64,000 bases of DNA, taken from the NCBI GenBank assembly GCA_028820635.1, contig JAPPIG010000082.1, forward strand, positions 352,645 to 416,644. The letters are read 5' to 3'. Positions 25,452 to 35,400 of the stretch are shown here, in pieces. The DNA is from Candidatus Poribacteria bacterium (GTDB lineage: Bacteria > Poribacteria > WGA-4E > WGA-3G). The position numbers were made by a program, and so were the translations under genes. Within the stretch, counting starts at the first letter, position 1. Every line of letters starts with the position of its first letter. The notes under the pieces are model-generated. The model did not search any database and had not been told where the DNA came from. It was given only the letters and a program-made list of their open reading frames with translations.

Positions 25452-26369
25452 ATGAACTTCCCAAACCTGTCTGAGTCAAGACGTTTAGAGATGCTGCAAC
25501 CCCCAGAAGGACGCGTGCGGATGGTGCTTGACACGGACACCTACAATGAAATTGACGACCAGTTTGCAGTCGTTCACGCGCTTCTTTCCCCGGATCAACT
25601 CAATGTTAAGGCGATATACGCTGCTCCGTTCCACAACAACCGTTCGGCAAATGCTGCAGACGGCATGGAGAAAAGTTACGACGAGATTCTGAGACTTTTA
25701 GATTTTCTGGGCGTTGAATCCGATGGTTTTGTCTATCGCGGTTCAAAATCTTTCCTGCATGACGAAGAGACTGCTGTCCCCAGTGAAGCAGCAACCGATA
25801 TGATTGAACGCGCAATGGCAAACACTGATGATCCACTTTACGTCGTCGCTGTTGGTGCTATTACGAATGTTGCTTCTGCAATTCTGCTTGAACCTGAAAT
25901 CATCAAAAATATAGTCGTAGTCTGGCTTGGTGGAAACCCGTTATACTGGTCTCATACACGAGAATTTAATCTTGCACAAGACATGCATGCAGCGCGAGTA
26001 GTTCTCAATTGTGGTGTGCCGTTTGTCCATCTTCCCGCACGCGGTGTCGTCTCACATTTACACACAACAGTTGCTGAGATGGAGCGTTACGTGCAAGGAC
26101 AGGGTAAAATTGGCGATTATCTCGTGGAGATTTTCAAAGACTATCACAAAGACCACTTCGGTTGGTCAAAGGTCATTTGGGATATATCCGCAACGGCTTA
26201 TCTTGTCAATAATAACTGGGTCCCAACCGAAATTGTGCATAGTCCTATCCTGACAGATGCTGTAACATGGAGTTTTGATAACGGTCGTCACCTGATGCGT
26301 GTTGCGACAAGTGTGAATCGGGATGCAATCTTCCGAGACCTGTTTCAGAAGTTACAGCAGGCAAGTTAG
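25452..26369 (+). CDS. Nucleoside hydrolase (IUNH family), altered Asp loop
   Basis: A 305-aa enzyme of the inosine-uridine nucleoside N-ribohydrolase family, which splits nucleosides into base and ribose. The N-terminal metal-binding loop is LDTDTYNEIDDQFA; the usual form DTDPGxDDA is two residues shorter. VVAVGAITNVASAI matches the conserved 'aiGPlTNiA' strand, and EFNLAQDMHAARVV matches 'E-x-N...D-x-x-A'. A late Asp in SVNRDAIFRDLF fits the C-terminal conserved 'vd'. No signal peptide. Substrate unknown. The stop lies 12 nt from that of the converging PhyH gene. Confidence 0.88.
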   Translation: MNFPNLSESRRLEMLQPPEGRVRMVLDTDTYNEIDDQFAVVHALLSPDQLNVKAIYAAPFHNNRSANAADGMEKSYDEILRLLDFLGVESDGFVYRGSKSFLHDEETAVPSEAATDMIERAMANTDDPLYVVAVGAITNVASAILLEPEIIKNIVVVWLGGNPLYWSHTREFNLAQDMHAARVVLNCGVPFVHLPARGVVSHLHTTVAEMERYVQGQGKIGDYLVEIFKDYHKDHFGWSKVIWDISATAYLVNNNWVPTEIVHSPILTDAVTWSFDNGRHLMRVATSVNRDAIFRDLFQKLQQAS

Positions 26370-26381
26370 ATGTATTCCTGT

Positions 26382-27212
26382 CTATAAGGATAAATTCCAT
26401 TCGTCGCGGCAGATAACCTCAATTTGATCTTTCGGTTTGTAGTAATCGGTTGGATGAAAGTCTTCTCCCATATCACCAAATAACCTACGGCGGCGCGGTG
26501 TCATCCGTTCTAATACATGTGCGGGAAGTTTGTCATAATCGTAAGGTCTGCACCACATCTGTCCATAACGGAATGTCACACTTTTTCGGATACGGTCAGT
26601 CCGATTCGGTCCGACCCCGTGCCATAATGCCCACGGAAAGATAACCGCATCTCCAGCTTCAGCAAGGACTTGTATTGCCCCTTCAGGATACTTGCCTTTC
26701 TCAAATCGTATTTCTGGAAACGGTTTTTTATGGCTACCCGGAACACACATAAAATTAGCTTGGTCAGGTTCAGAGAGGTCGGTCAGGAAAAATTGGATTT
26801 TGAACTGCAAAGGCAGACTGTCAGGGTGCGGATGAATCCGTTGGAGTGATGGTCCTGCATCTGTATGAAACCCCATCAACGCTTCTGCATCCGGATGACG
26901 GACATAGATTTGCGTTCCCATAATTTGCAGATACGGTCCCATCATTGATAGGATTGTTCCAAAGGTGCGTGGGTGGTCGGTGAGCGGGTCAAGGACATCT
27001 GTCCGTTCAATCGCACGGATTATCGTATACGCTCCCTTGCCAAAACGTGTTTCTTGTAGACTCGGTGTCTGCTGGACATAGCTTTCTATTACCGGATCCA
27101 CTGCTGTCAGTAGTGTCTCAATTTCTGTCGGTGAAAGCACCTGCTTTATGAGAAGATAACCTTGTTCTTGCCAATGTTTCTGTTGTGTTTCGGTTAGGTA
27201 TGGTGATTCCAT
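26382..27212 (-). CDS. Phytanoyl-CoA dioxygenase family protein
   Basis: A 276-aa Fe(II)/2-oxoglutarate oxygenase. The N-terminal LTETQQKHWQEQGYLLIKQVL is the PhyH opening pattern. Metal ligands are His and Asp in GFHTDAG and the distal His in ALWHGVGPN; the 2-oxoglutarate Arg is in RIRKSVTFRYG. I start at 27212 because AGGAAAC lies upstream; the frame to 27326 would run into the recG promoter region. Substrate unknown; PhyH genes are characteristically numerous in Poribacteria-like genomes. Confidence 0.88.
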   Translation of the reverse strand: MESPYLTETQQKHWQEQGYLLIKQVLSPTEIETLLTAVDPVIESYVQQTPSLQETRFGKGAYTIIRAIERTDVLDPLTDHPRTFGTILSMMGPYLQIMGTQIYVRHPDAEALMGFHTDAGPSLQRIHPHPDSLPLQFKIQFFLTDLSEPDQANFMCVPGSHKKPFPEIRFEKGKYPEGAIQVLAEAGDAVIFPWALWHGVGPNRTDRIRKSVTFRYGQMWCRPYDYDKLPAHVLERMTPRRRRLFGDMGEDFHPTDYYKPKDQIEVICRDEWNLSL

Positions 27213-27357
27213 GGATTGTTTCCTATGTTGGTGTTTGGTCGTATTATAAACGATATGTAATGTAGCGTCAAGTAACTCTGATACTAAAATCTTGATTTTC
27301 GGATTGGCATGCCGTATAATATTCATAGTGACTTAAATGATATTCCAAAGGTATTGA

Positions 27358-30108
27358 ATGAACGATTTCAAACAAATTCTGTCAACTATCAGTCGCCCGT
27401 TCCAACAAGAAATCCGTAAAGGCTGCCAAGATGACGTTGTTATCAACGGGATGGGGGCTTATGTAGAACTCTGGGTAGGACATGCGAAGGCACTTGAACT
27501 CACCTCCGATGAAAAACAGTTTATCAATAGAATCACTGCACTTTTCGCCAACTATTCCGATATATCTCCGACAGATCGCCAGAAGGCAATTCAAAATGCA
27601 TCAGAACAGATTAATTCAGCACTCTCTGGCAAGCCAATAAATGAAACGCCTAAAAATAGCAACACTGATACACAGAAACCCCACATCACTAACTCAAGTG
27701 CAAATGAAGAAAACAAAAAACCTACCCCCGCACCCTCAAAACAGACTGATAACTTGCCTCTTTTCCAAGATGTCAACGTTTCTCAAAAGACAACGACCTC
27801 CACAGAAGATACCGCGATTCCCGACAAACCAGCGTCCGATGGTCTAAAGCATACTCACAATGCCACCCTATTCCCATCTGATACTATCCCTGTGAAAAAC
27901 TCTGAAAATGTTGAGGAACCAGACGAAATTCCAGTAATACTTGGAGATACGCCTGTTTCAACGGACGTTGAATCGCTTGAATTTCTTAACAATCCGCTTC
28001 AATATTTGAAAGGCATCGGTCCCCGCCGTGCCGAAATTTTGGCTGAAGAAATCGACATCAAAACAGTGGGAGCACTCTTGGAATACTATCCCCGTGACTA
28101 CATAGACAGATCCAAAACAGTAGAAATTTACAATGTCGGTCGCAGGGAAGACGGTGAACCAGAAACGATTCAAGGCAGGGTTGTAAATCATGTGACAACA
28201 CCCCCAGTCACGAAAGGTCGAAAGAGCATCGGCAAAGTCTCAGTTTATGATGGCACTGGGGTTGCTATATTGGTCAATTTTGGGCGACGTATCGGATATA
28301 TCAAGTCTATTCTACCAGTTGATACAGAGGTGGTTATCAGCGGAAAATTCACACGCCGTTACAATGAAACCCAAACAACTGACTACGAATTTGAGGTCTT
28401 TGACGAAGAAAACCTGATTCACACAAAGCGCATAGTACCGAAATACCCGTTGACAGCAAAACTTACTGCGAAAATGCTGCGCACAGCGGTTCGCAATGCT
28501 TTGAATGAGCATGGCGATAATATTCCTGAAATTTTACCTCTTTCACTGCGCCAAAAACACCAATTGATAGATAGGCAGCAAGCGATTAACGAGATCCATT
28601 TCCCCGCCTCAGAAGCGCATAGACAAGCAGCACAGCGGAGGCTTGCATTTGATGAATTCTTCCTACTTAGTCTCGGTATGGAGATGCGTAAAGACAACAG
28701 AACTGCACAAAACGGCATCCAATTTGAGATTGAAAGTACGCTGCAGAACAACAATTCACTTCTGAGGAAATTCGTGAGTTCGTTGGCGTTTAAGTTAACC
28801 GGTGCGCAAAAACGGGTTTTCAATGAAATTCAAGAAGATATGCAGAGCAAACGGGTAATGAACCGATTGATTCAGGGTGATGTCGGTTCAGGTAAAACTG
28901 CTGTCGCTGCAATGGCACTGCTATGTGCGATTGAGAACGGATATCAGGGTGCTTTAATGGTGCCGACCGAAATCCTTGCGGAGCAACACCACCAAAATCT
29001 TTCTACGCTGCTAACACCGCTGGGTGTAAAGGTTGTACTGCTCAAAAGCGACCTGCCAAAGTCTGACCGAGAAGAAGCATTGACAGCCATAACAGACGGC
29101 TCAGCAAACCTTATTATTGGCACACAAGCACTGATACAGGAAGGCGTAGATTTCAACAAACTTGGACTTGTTATCATTGATGAACAACACCGATTCGGTG
29201 TGATGCAGCGCGCAACACTTAGAAGCAAAGCAAAATCAAATGATGACGCGGAGCTGATGTCACCAGATGTCCTTGTTATGACCGCGACCCCAATTCCGAG
29301 AACCCTATCTTTGACAATTTACGGTGATCTGAACGTGTCTGTCATTGATGAGATGCCACCGGGAAGGCAGAAGATTGAAACCCAATGGATAAAAGAGAAG
29401 GATAGAACAGAATTCTACGCAAAATTAGAAAAAGAGGTACGCCGTGGTAAACAGGCTTATATCGTCTATCCACTCGTAGAAGAATCCGAAAAACTTGAGG
29501 AGTTGAAAGCCGCCACAAGTATGGCAGAACATATCCAGAAAGATGTCTTTCCACATCTGCGTGTTGGATTACTACACGGGCAGATGAAGTCTTTAGAGAA
29601 GCAGAATATTATGTCACAGTTCAATGCGCGCGAACTTGATATCTTAGTGGCAACCACGGTGATTGAAGTGGGCATTGATGTGCCGAATGCTACCCTGATG
29701 GTCATTGAAAACGCAGAACGGTTCGGATTAGCCCAGCTGCATCAACTGCGGGGTAGGGTCGGCAGGGGCAGCGATAAATCTTTTTGTTATCTCGTTGCAA
29801 CACCGAAGACAGATGAGGCATACAGACGGATTCAGGTTATGGTGCGTTCTAATAACGGATTTGAAATCGCTGAAGAAGATTTGAATATCCGTGGTCCGGG
29901 CGAATTTTTCGGCACGCGCCAGTCGGGAATTCCAAATTTTAAAATCGCCAATATCATCAGTGATGCAGCACTCTTGGAAACAGCGAAGAAAGAGGCGATG
30001 CAATTAATAAAAGACGATCCGCAATTAAAAGACCCTGAACATCAGTTAATGAAACGGATGTTAAGTGTGCATTGGAAAGGACATCTTGAGATAGCATCAG
30101 TTGGGTAG
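27358..30108 (+). CDS. recG: ATP-dependent DNA helicase RecG with N-terminal extension
   Basis: A 916-aa branch-migration helicase acting at stalled forks and Holliday junctions. Residues 1-85 form a helical domain, then a Ser/Thr/Pro/Asn-rich linker (about 90-190), then the standard RecG wedge domain (LQYLKGIGPRRAEIL, about 215). Helicase motifs: I QGDVGSGKT, II IDEQHRFG, III TATPIPRTL, VI QLRGRVGRG; the RecG-specific TRQSGIPNFKIANI is near the C-terminus. Typical RecG is 680-830 aa; the extra N-terminal domain recalls Thermotoga RecG. AAAGG precedes the ATG. Confidence 0.96.
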   Translation: MNDFKQILSTISRPFQQEIRKGCQDDVVINGMGAYVELWVGHAKALELTSDEKQFINRITALFANYSDISPTDRQKAIQNASEQINSALSGKPINETPKNSNTDTQKPHITNSSANEENKKPTPAPSKQTDNLPLFQDVNVSQKTTTSTEDTAIPDKPASDGLKHTHNATLFPSDTIPVKNSENVEEPDEIPVILGDTPVSTDVESLEFLNNPLQYLKGIGPRRAEILAEEIDIKTVGALLEYYPRDYIDRSKTVEIYNVGRREDGEPETIQGRVVNHVTTPPVTKGRKSIGKVSVYDGTGVAILVNFGRRIGYIKSILPVDTEVVISGKFTRRYNETQTTDYEFEVFDEENLIHTKRIVPKYPLTAKLTAKMLRTAVRNALNEHGDNIPEILPLSLRQKHQLIDRQQAINEIHFPASEAHRQAAQRRLAFDEFFLLSLGMEMRKDNRTAQNGIQFEIESTLQNNNSLLRKFVSSLAFKLTGAQKRVFNEIQEDMQSKRVMNRLIQGDVGSGKTAVAAMALLCAIENGYQGALMVPTEILAEQHHQNLSTLLTPLGVKVVLLKSDLPKSDREEALTAITDGSANLIIGTQALIQEGVDFNKLGLVIIDEQHRFGVMQRATLRSKAKSNDDAELMSPDVLVMTATPIPRTLSLTIYGDLNVSVIDEMPPGRQKIETQWIKEKDRTEFYAKLEKEVRRGKQAYIVYPLVEESEKLEELKAATSMAEHIQKDVFPHLRVGLLHGQMKSLEKQNIMSQFNARELDILVATTVIEVGIDVPNATLMVIENAERFGLAQLHQLRGRVGRGSDKSFCYLVATPKTDEAYRRIQVMVRSNNGFEIAEEDLNIRGPGEFFGTRQSGIPNFKIANIISDAALLETAKKEAMQLIKDDPQLKDPEHQLMKRMLSVHWKGHLEIASVG

Positions 30109-30122
30109 AGTTGATTGACGGA

Positions 30123-31364
30123 ATGCACAATCATTTTACATTTGAGGCAATGGCACAACAAACGGAAATCTTAATCGTAGGTGGTGGTATTTGGGGACTG
30201 AGTACCGCGTACCATTTAGCCAAGTTCGGACAAAAGGATATTCTCGTTCTGGAGCGTAACGAGGCACTCGCTGCAGAGACAACACCCCAGGCTGCAGGTC
30301 TCGTAGGTCAAATTAGATCTTCGGTTACTATGTTGCGGGCAGTCCGATATGCACTTGAACTGTTCTCTCAATTTCCGAAGGAGACCAGTTTGCGTCAAAC
30401 TGGAAGTTTGATGGTGGCACTCACACCAGAACGGATGGAGGCTTACACACGTCAAATTGAAAAGGCTAATCTAAACGGAATCGAAGCAGACTATGTTTCC
30501 CACACGGAAATGGCTCACCTCGCTCCTGCGATGGACATTACCAAGATTGAAGGCGGATATTTCGTTCCTAATGACGGATACGTTGATCCTGAGCAGTGTG
30601 CTTTAGCTTATGCCGCAGCAGCGAAGGATTTAGGGGTTCAAATCCGATTGAATACACTTGTAATAGGATTTCGGCAGCGCAATGGAGAAATCCTTGGCGT
30701 AGAGACAGAAGAAGGTTTTATTGCATCAAATCATGTTGTCATTACCGCTGGACCTTGGGGTGCTGCACTCGCCAAAGAAGTTGGGATAACCACGGCGGTG
30801 CAACCGATTCGCCATCAACGTGTTCGCACGGGACCGACCCCCGGAATCCCTGACAATCACCCCGTTGTGCGCGTCACGGATGTTAGTTGCTACCTGAGAC
30901 CTGAAAAAGATGGCTACCTCTATGGATATTTTGAACCGGAGCCAGTTAGTATTGACTTGGAAGCGATGCCTGCTGACTTCAGGACAGGGGATATTAAACC
31001 GCCCGTGGAGGTTATGGCAGATGCTCAAAAACGGCTTACCCCAATCTTCCCAATTCTAAAAAACCTTGATATAGCCGAGTACAAACGTGGCATAACTACA
31101 TTTGCCCCCGATGGTGCTTATATGATTGGTCCTGTGCCAGAAATTGATAGACTCTATTTAGCCATTGGTTGTGCTGCTTTGGGGATTGCCGGTTCCGCGG
31201 CAGTTGGGCGATGGTTGGCGAAGTGGGTGATCGATGGGGATCCTGGTGAAGATTTAGATATTTTTTCCCACCAACGGTTTGGCACTCAAGCCGCTGATCA
31301 GGAATGGTTGCGCCGAGAGAGCGAACAATTTTACGCAAACTATTACGGTATCCGTCCAGAGTAG
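30123..31364 (+). CDS. FAD-dependent oxidoreductase (DAO family)
   Basis: About 413 aa. The FAD loop is ILIVGGGIWGLSTAYHLA, followed by VLERN (acidic end of the second strand). TTPQAAGLVGQ resembles the 'aS..naG' segment of sarcosine/dimethylglycine-oxidase relatives. RGITTFAPDGAYMIGPVPEIDRLYLAIGCAALGIAGSAAVGR is split over the conserved C-terminal FAD site. It probably oxidises a secondary or tertiary amine or an amino acid. Start uncertain: ATG at 30123 or 30150, a TTG at 30111; none has a good ribosome site. Two nt after the recG stop begins the longest frame, so it is likely co-transcribed. Confidence 0.85.
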   Translation: MHNHFTFEAMAQQTEILIVGGGIWGLSTAYHLAKFGQKDILVLERNEALAAETTPQAAGLVGQIRSSVTMLRAVRYALELFSQFPKETSLRQTGSLMVALTPERMEAYTRQIEKANLNGIEADYVSHTEMAHLAPAMDITKIEGGYFVPNDGYVDPEQCALAYAAAAKDLGVQIRLNTLVIGFRQRNGEILGVETEEGFIASNHVVITAGPWGAALAKEVGITTAVQPIRHQRVRTGPTPGIPDNHPVVRVTDVSCYLRPEKDGYLYGYFEPEPVSIDLEAMPADFRTGDIKPPVEVMADAQKRLTPIFPILKNLDIAEYKRGITTFAPDGAYMIGPVPEIDRLYLAIGCAALGIAGSAAVGRWLAKWVIDGDPGEDLDIFSHQRFGTQAADQEWLRRESEQFYANYYGIRPE

Positions 31365-31419
31365 TGGTTTCCAACAGGTCTGGATAATAGTAAACCTATG
31401 ATTATCTCTACGCTAAGGC

Positions 31420-31442
31420 AGGCGCGTTTTGGAAACGCGCCT
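31420..31442. terminator. Bidirectional hairpin between convergent genes
   Basis: A perfect 10-bp stem, AGGCGCGTTT / AAACGCGCCT, with the loop TGG. It lies between stops at 31364 (+) and 31465 (-). It may also be a REP-like core. Confidence 0.6.
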
Positions 31443-31464
31443 CCAAATCGGTGTGAAATGCATT

Positions 31465-32433
31465 TTACATGGAGGCAGTTATCAACCGATACAACTGCGG
31501 CACAGTAACAGAAAAATCACCAGAGATGTGATAACTATCCCCACCATCCTTGACAGTACGAACAAGAATTGTCTTTTTAGGGCGGTGATAGTAATGCGCG
31601 TCGGTGGGTTTTCCCTCTTCTTGAAAATCCGGAAAGTCAATCAGATCGAAATTAGCGGTGGTGAAATGTCGAATTTCTTCGTCGCGCTTCGCAGCAATGT
31701 TCCGTGCCATAGATAAACTTTTGAGGTAGACCTCAGGTCCCATCACAGCAGAACCTAAATTCAGAAAAATACCACCTTCCAATCGTGAAACAGTGTGAGC
31801 AAATCGGAGAAAATCCTCCCCCGTTGTCCAACCGATTGCGGCATAATCTGCAGCGGGATGTTGGTCAGTAATGTCGTAGCCGATGCCTTTGTGAACGGTA
31901 ATTGGCACACCTAATCGGAACGCTGCAGCAAACATACTCACATCACGGTGCGGAAAGGATATATCCTCTTCACCCTCTTGAATCAGTCTACCGATAGCCT
32001 CCCCAAAACCGATTTTATCTTGGTAGCCTCTAACGACTGCTTCGTTCAGATAGCGTCCCGTTTCCTCCCAGTTACCGAACTTACCATCTCGGATGTATAC
32101 TTCCACGTCTTCAAGTGTTGCGCCAATATGTGCTATTTCAAAGTCGTGTATAGCACATGCCCCGTTAGTTGCTATATGTGTAATCACACCACGTTCCATT
32201 AGGTCAATGATGTAGCGAGAGTTGCCGCGCCGCATCACATGTGCGCCCATCATCCATATAACCTCTTTTCTGTTTTGGAATGCTTGGACAATCCGTTCCG
32301 CGACGATGTTGAGCCGTTCGTTTTCGTAAGGAGGGGTTTCAGCATCAAGAGCATAGATATCCGCCACGGTCATCTTGTGTTGGCGTTCAGACAGCGGCAA
32401 AATTTTGAGGCAAGAACGATCAAGTTGGCGCAT
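31465..32433 (-). CDS. Deoxyhypusine-synthase-like conserved protein
   Basis: About 322 aa. GAHVMRRGNSRYIIDLMERGV followed by THIATNGACAIHDFEIA resembles the deoxyhypusine synthase pattern in which an NAD-binding strand precedes 'tGanivHDl'. VPITVHKGIGYDITDQHP and GGIFLNLGSAVMGPEVYLKSL look like conserved family blocks. Deoxyhypusine synthase modifies eIF5A in eukaryotes and archaea; bacterial relatives make homospermidine or have unknown roles. The catalytic lysine cannot be assigned with confidence. I start at 32433 (MRQLDRSCLKILPLSER), because the longer frame to 32499 would overlap smc; the gap to smc is then 40 nt. Confidence 0.45.
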   Translation of the reverse strand: MRQLDRSCLKILPLSERQHKMTVADIYALDAETPPYENERLNIVAERIVQAFQNRKEVIWMMGAHVMRRGNSRYIIDLMERGVITHIATNGACAIHDFEIAHIGATLEDVEVYIRDGKFGNWEETGRYLNEAVVRGYQDKIGFGEAIGRLIQEGEEDISFPHRDVSMFAAAFRLGVPITVHKGIGYDITDQHPAADYAAIGWTTGEDFLRFAHTVSRLEGGIFLNLGSAVMGPEVYLKSLSMARNIAAKRDEEIRHFTTANFDLIDFPDFQEEGKPTDAHYYHRPKKTILVRTVKDGGDSYHISGDFSVTVPQLYRLITASM

Positions 32434-32473
32434 TGTTTTGGAATTGTGAGGAATGGTTAGATAAAAACACTCT

Positions 32474-35400
32474 CTATGCTGCAAACTTGTAGGTAACAAT
32501 TTTAGACATACCTGCTTGTTCCATCGTCACGCCGTACATCACATCAGATATTTCCATAGTGCGATTGTTGTGCGTGATAATCACGAACTGCGTATTATCT
32601 GAATAATCACGAATGAGATTTGTAAAACGTAGTACGTTTGCCTCGTCAAGGGCAGCATCTACCTCGTCAAGAACACAGAAGGGACTTGGCTTGATTTTGA
32701 AGACTGCAAACAGCAACCCAATTGCAACGAGAGAACGTTCACCACCAGAAAGTTGTGTAATGCTTTGCGGCCGTTTCCCTGGTGGACAAGCGATAATATC
32801 AATACCAGATTCAAGGATATTTGCTTCATCTGTCAATCGCAACTCTGTTTCACCGCCACCAAAGAGTTGTGTGAACACCTCTTGGAAATTGATCTTCACC
32901 TGATCAAAAGTTTTCATGAATACATCCCGCGAGGTTTCATTAATTTTCTGAATTGCTTGATGCATGGATTGTATTGACTGCTGAATATCATCACGTTGAT
33001 CGATTTGGAAATCTAAGCGTTTCTTGTGCTCCTCATGTGCTTCGATCGCCTTCAGGTTGACTGCTCCCATAGCCGAGATTTCCGCCTTCAATTTTTCAAT
33101 GTTATCCATCAAATCAATTTCATCGAGTTCTAAAATGGCAGGAACGGTAGATTGCTCTGCATGCTCAGAAACCTCATCTTGAACGGTCGGTTTAGGAATT
33201 TCATCGATAGAAACTTGGTATTTGTCAAGGATGCGGGTAGAGATGGATTTTAACTGCATCTCAAGTTGTGTGGTTTTCACTTCAAGTTGACGCTGTTTGC
33301 GATTCTGGCTTTCGAACTGTTTTCGAGTATTGCGCATCTCTTTCTGAATCGTTTCAATTTCCTCAAGGAGTGCTTCACGTTCTTCGGTTAATTCATCATG
33401 CGCTGCTTCAGCTTCCGCTCGGTCTCCTCCGATTCGTAGGAATTGGCGTTGTGCCTCTTCAATTTGCCCAGCGATATCGTGTTTCGTTTGTTCATCAGAG
33501 TCAATAATTGCTTGTTGCTCTTCAATATTTTTCTCTATTTGAAGTTGTTGTTCATCAAAGTTATCCAGTTCTTCAGTCATACTTTCCAATTTTTGGCGTT
33601 GCCCTGCCAAGAAGATTTCTCTCTCCTGACAATCCGAAACGACCTCTTCACGTTTACGTGCGTCACTGCCAACCTGTTCAGACACTCTTTGAATCCGTCC
33701 TTCCGTTTGGGTGCGTTTTTTGGTAAGTTCTGCTATTTCTGCATCAAGTGTCTGCTGATCTTCACGCGAAAGATCAACCGTTTCTTTAAGTTGTCTATTT
33801 TGAGTTTCAACTTCAGCAAGTTCTGTATTAAGACGGTCAATGTTTTGGTCCGCCTGCTCAATATCCTTTGTAATTGACGCTTTTTCAATCTGCTTGTCTT
33901 GTAAGTGACCAGTAAGTCTTTGTCGGGTTTGGTCTGCTTCAGCAATGGTCGCAGCATAGGCTTTACGCTTTTCATCCTTCTGATTGACAATTTGTTGTAG
34001 TTCGCCGATCTTAGTTTTCAACACATCCAATTCGTTTGCACGGCTAAGAAGACCGCTTTTCCTTTGATCAGTATGACCGCCGGTGATAGCCCCAGAAGTA
34101 TTGATCAGTTCACCTTCTAAGGTAACCAATCGAGCGTTATGACGAAATTTGCGTGTCAGTGCCACTGCGGCATCTAAATTCTCGAGCACGAGCGTGTTGC
34201 CCAACAAATGTTGAATAATCTTCTCATATTTGTCATCGTAACCCACCAATTCATCTGCGATACCGATGACTCCCGGTTCATCAAGGAGCGCGTCATCAGA
34301 GAATGTCCTACGCCGCAAAATATCAATCGGTAGAAATGTAACCCTACCAGCACGATGTTTCTTGAGAAAGGAGATTGCAGTATCAGCATCTTCAGCGGTT
34401 TCTGTAACGACGTTCTGGATGGCACTGCCGAGAGCAACCTCTATGGCAACTTCATATTCAGTATCTGTATCAATTAGTTCTGCCACAACATCGCAAATTC
34501 CGGCAAACTGGTCTGGAAAGTGGTCTTTTGCTCGCATAATTGCGCGCACACCAGCGTAGTAGCCTTCATAGGCGGATTGTAATTGCTCCAATGATTTATA
34601 TCGGGAAAGACTACCACCTAAGTTTTCTTCTAATCCACGGATTTCAGATTCAATCTTTCGAAGTGCATCCTGATTTTCGTTGAGTGTGGTTTCAACCTGT
34701 TTTTTCTTTGTCCCAATCTGAAGCAACTCGGCATCTAATTGGGTCGCGCCGCGTTGGATTTCGTCCCGATCATCCGTAGCAGCTTTCAGCTCTGTTTTCA
34801 AAGCATTGGAACTTTCTTGAAGGTTGTTGAGACTGCTTTGTTTACTCGTTAATTCATGCTCGATTGCTATGCGTCTATTTTCACGCTGAGATAATTCTGT
34901 AGAAATTTCCTGCAAATCAGTCTGCGCTTCTTGGATAGACTCTTTTGTTTTGTCAATACGTGAGGATAACTCTTGTAAATGTTGCTGTTTGGCAGTTAAA
35001 CGACTTTCTTCAATTTTGTAGGATGCTTCAAGTCTTTTCTTTTCTTGAGTTCGTTCCCGGTTTCGTGTTTGTAAGTTTACTTGTTGTGAATTTAAGGATT
35101 CCAGCGTTTGTTCTGCTCTCTGTTTCTGCTGTTGGATGTTCAACTGATTTTCTTTGTGAATAACAATTTGCCGTTCAACCTTCTCTAACTGTCCTTCAAT
35201 CTCACGTATTTCCTCTTGAGCGGTGGTGATTGCGGCATCCAACTCAGTTCGTCTGAGGGTCGCGTTTTCAATTCGTTCATCCGCTTCTTGTAAGATTTGA
35301 TTTGCATCAGATACCTCGTTTAAAATAGCCTCTAAGTTGCTCTGCGTTTCGCGATAATCTGTAGCAAGTTTTTCGTAGTCCCGATAAGCTAATCCAAGTT

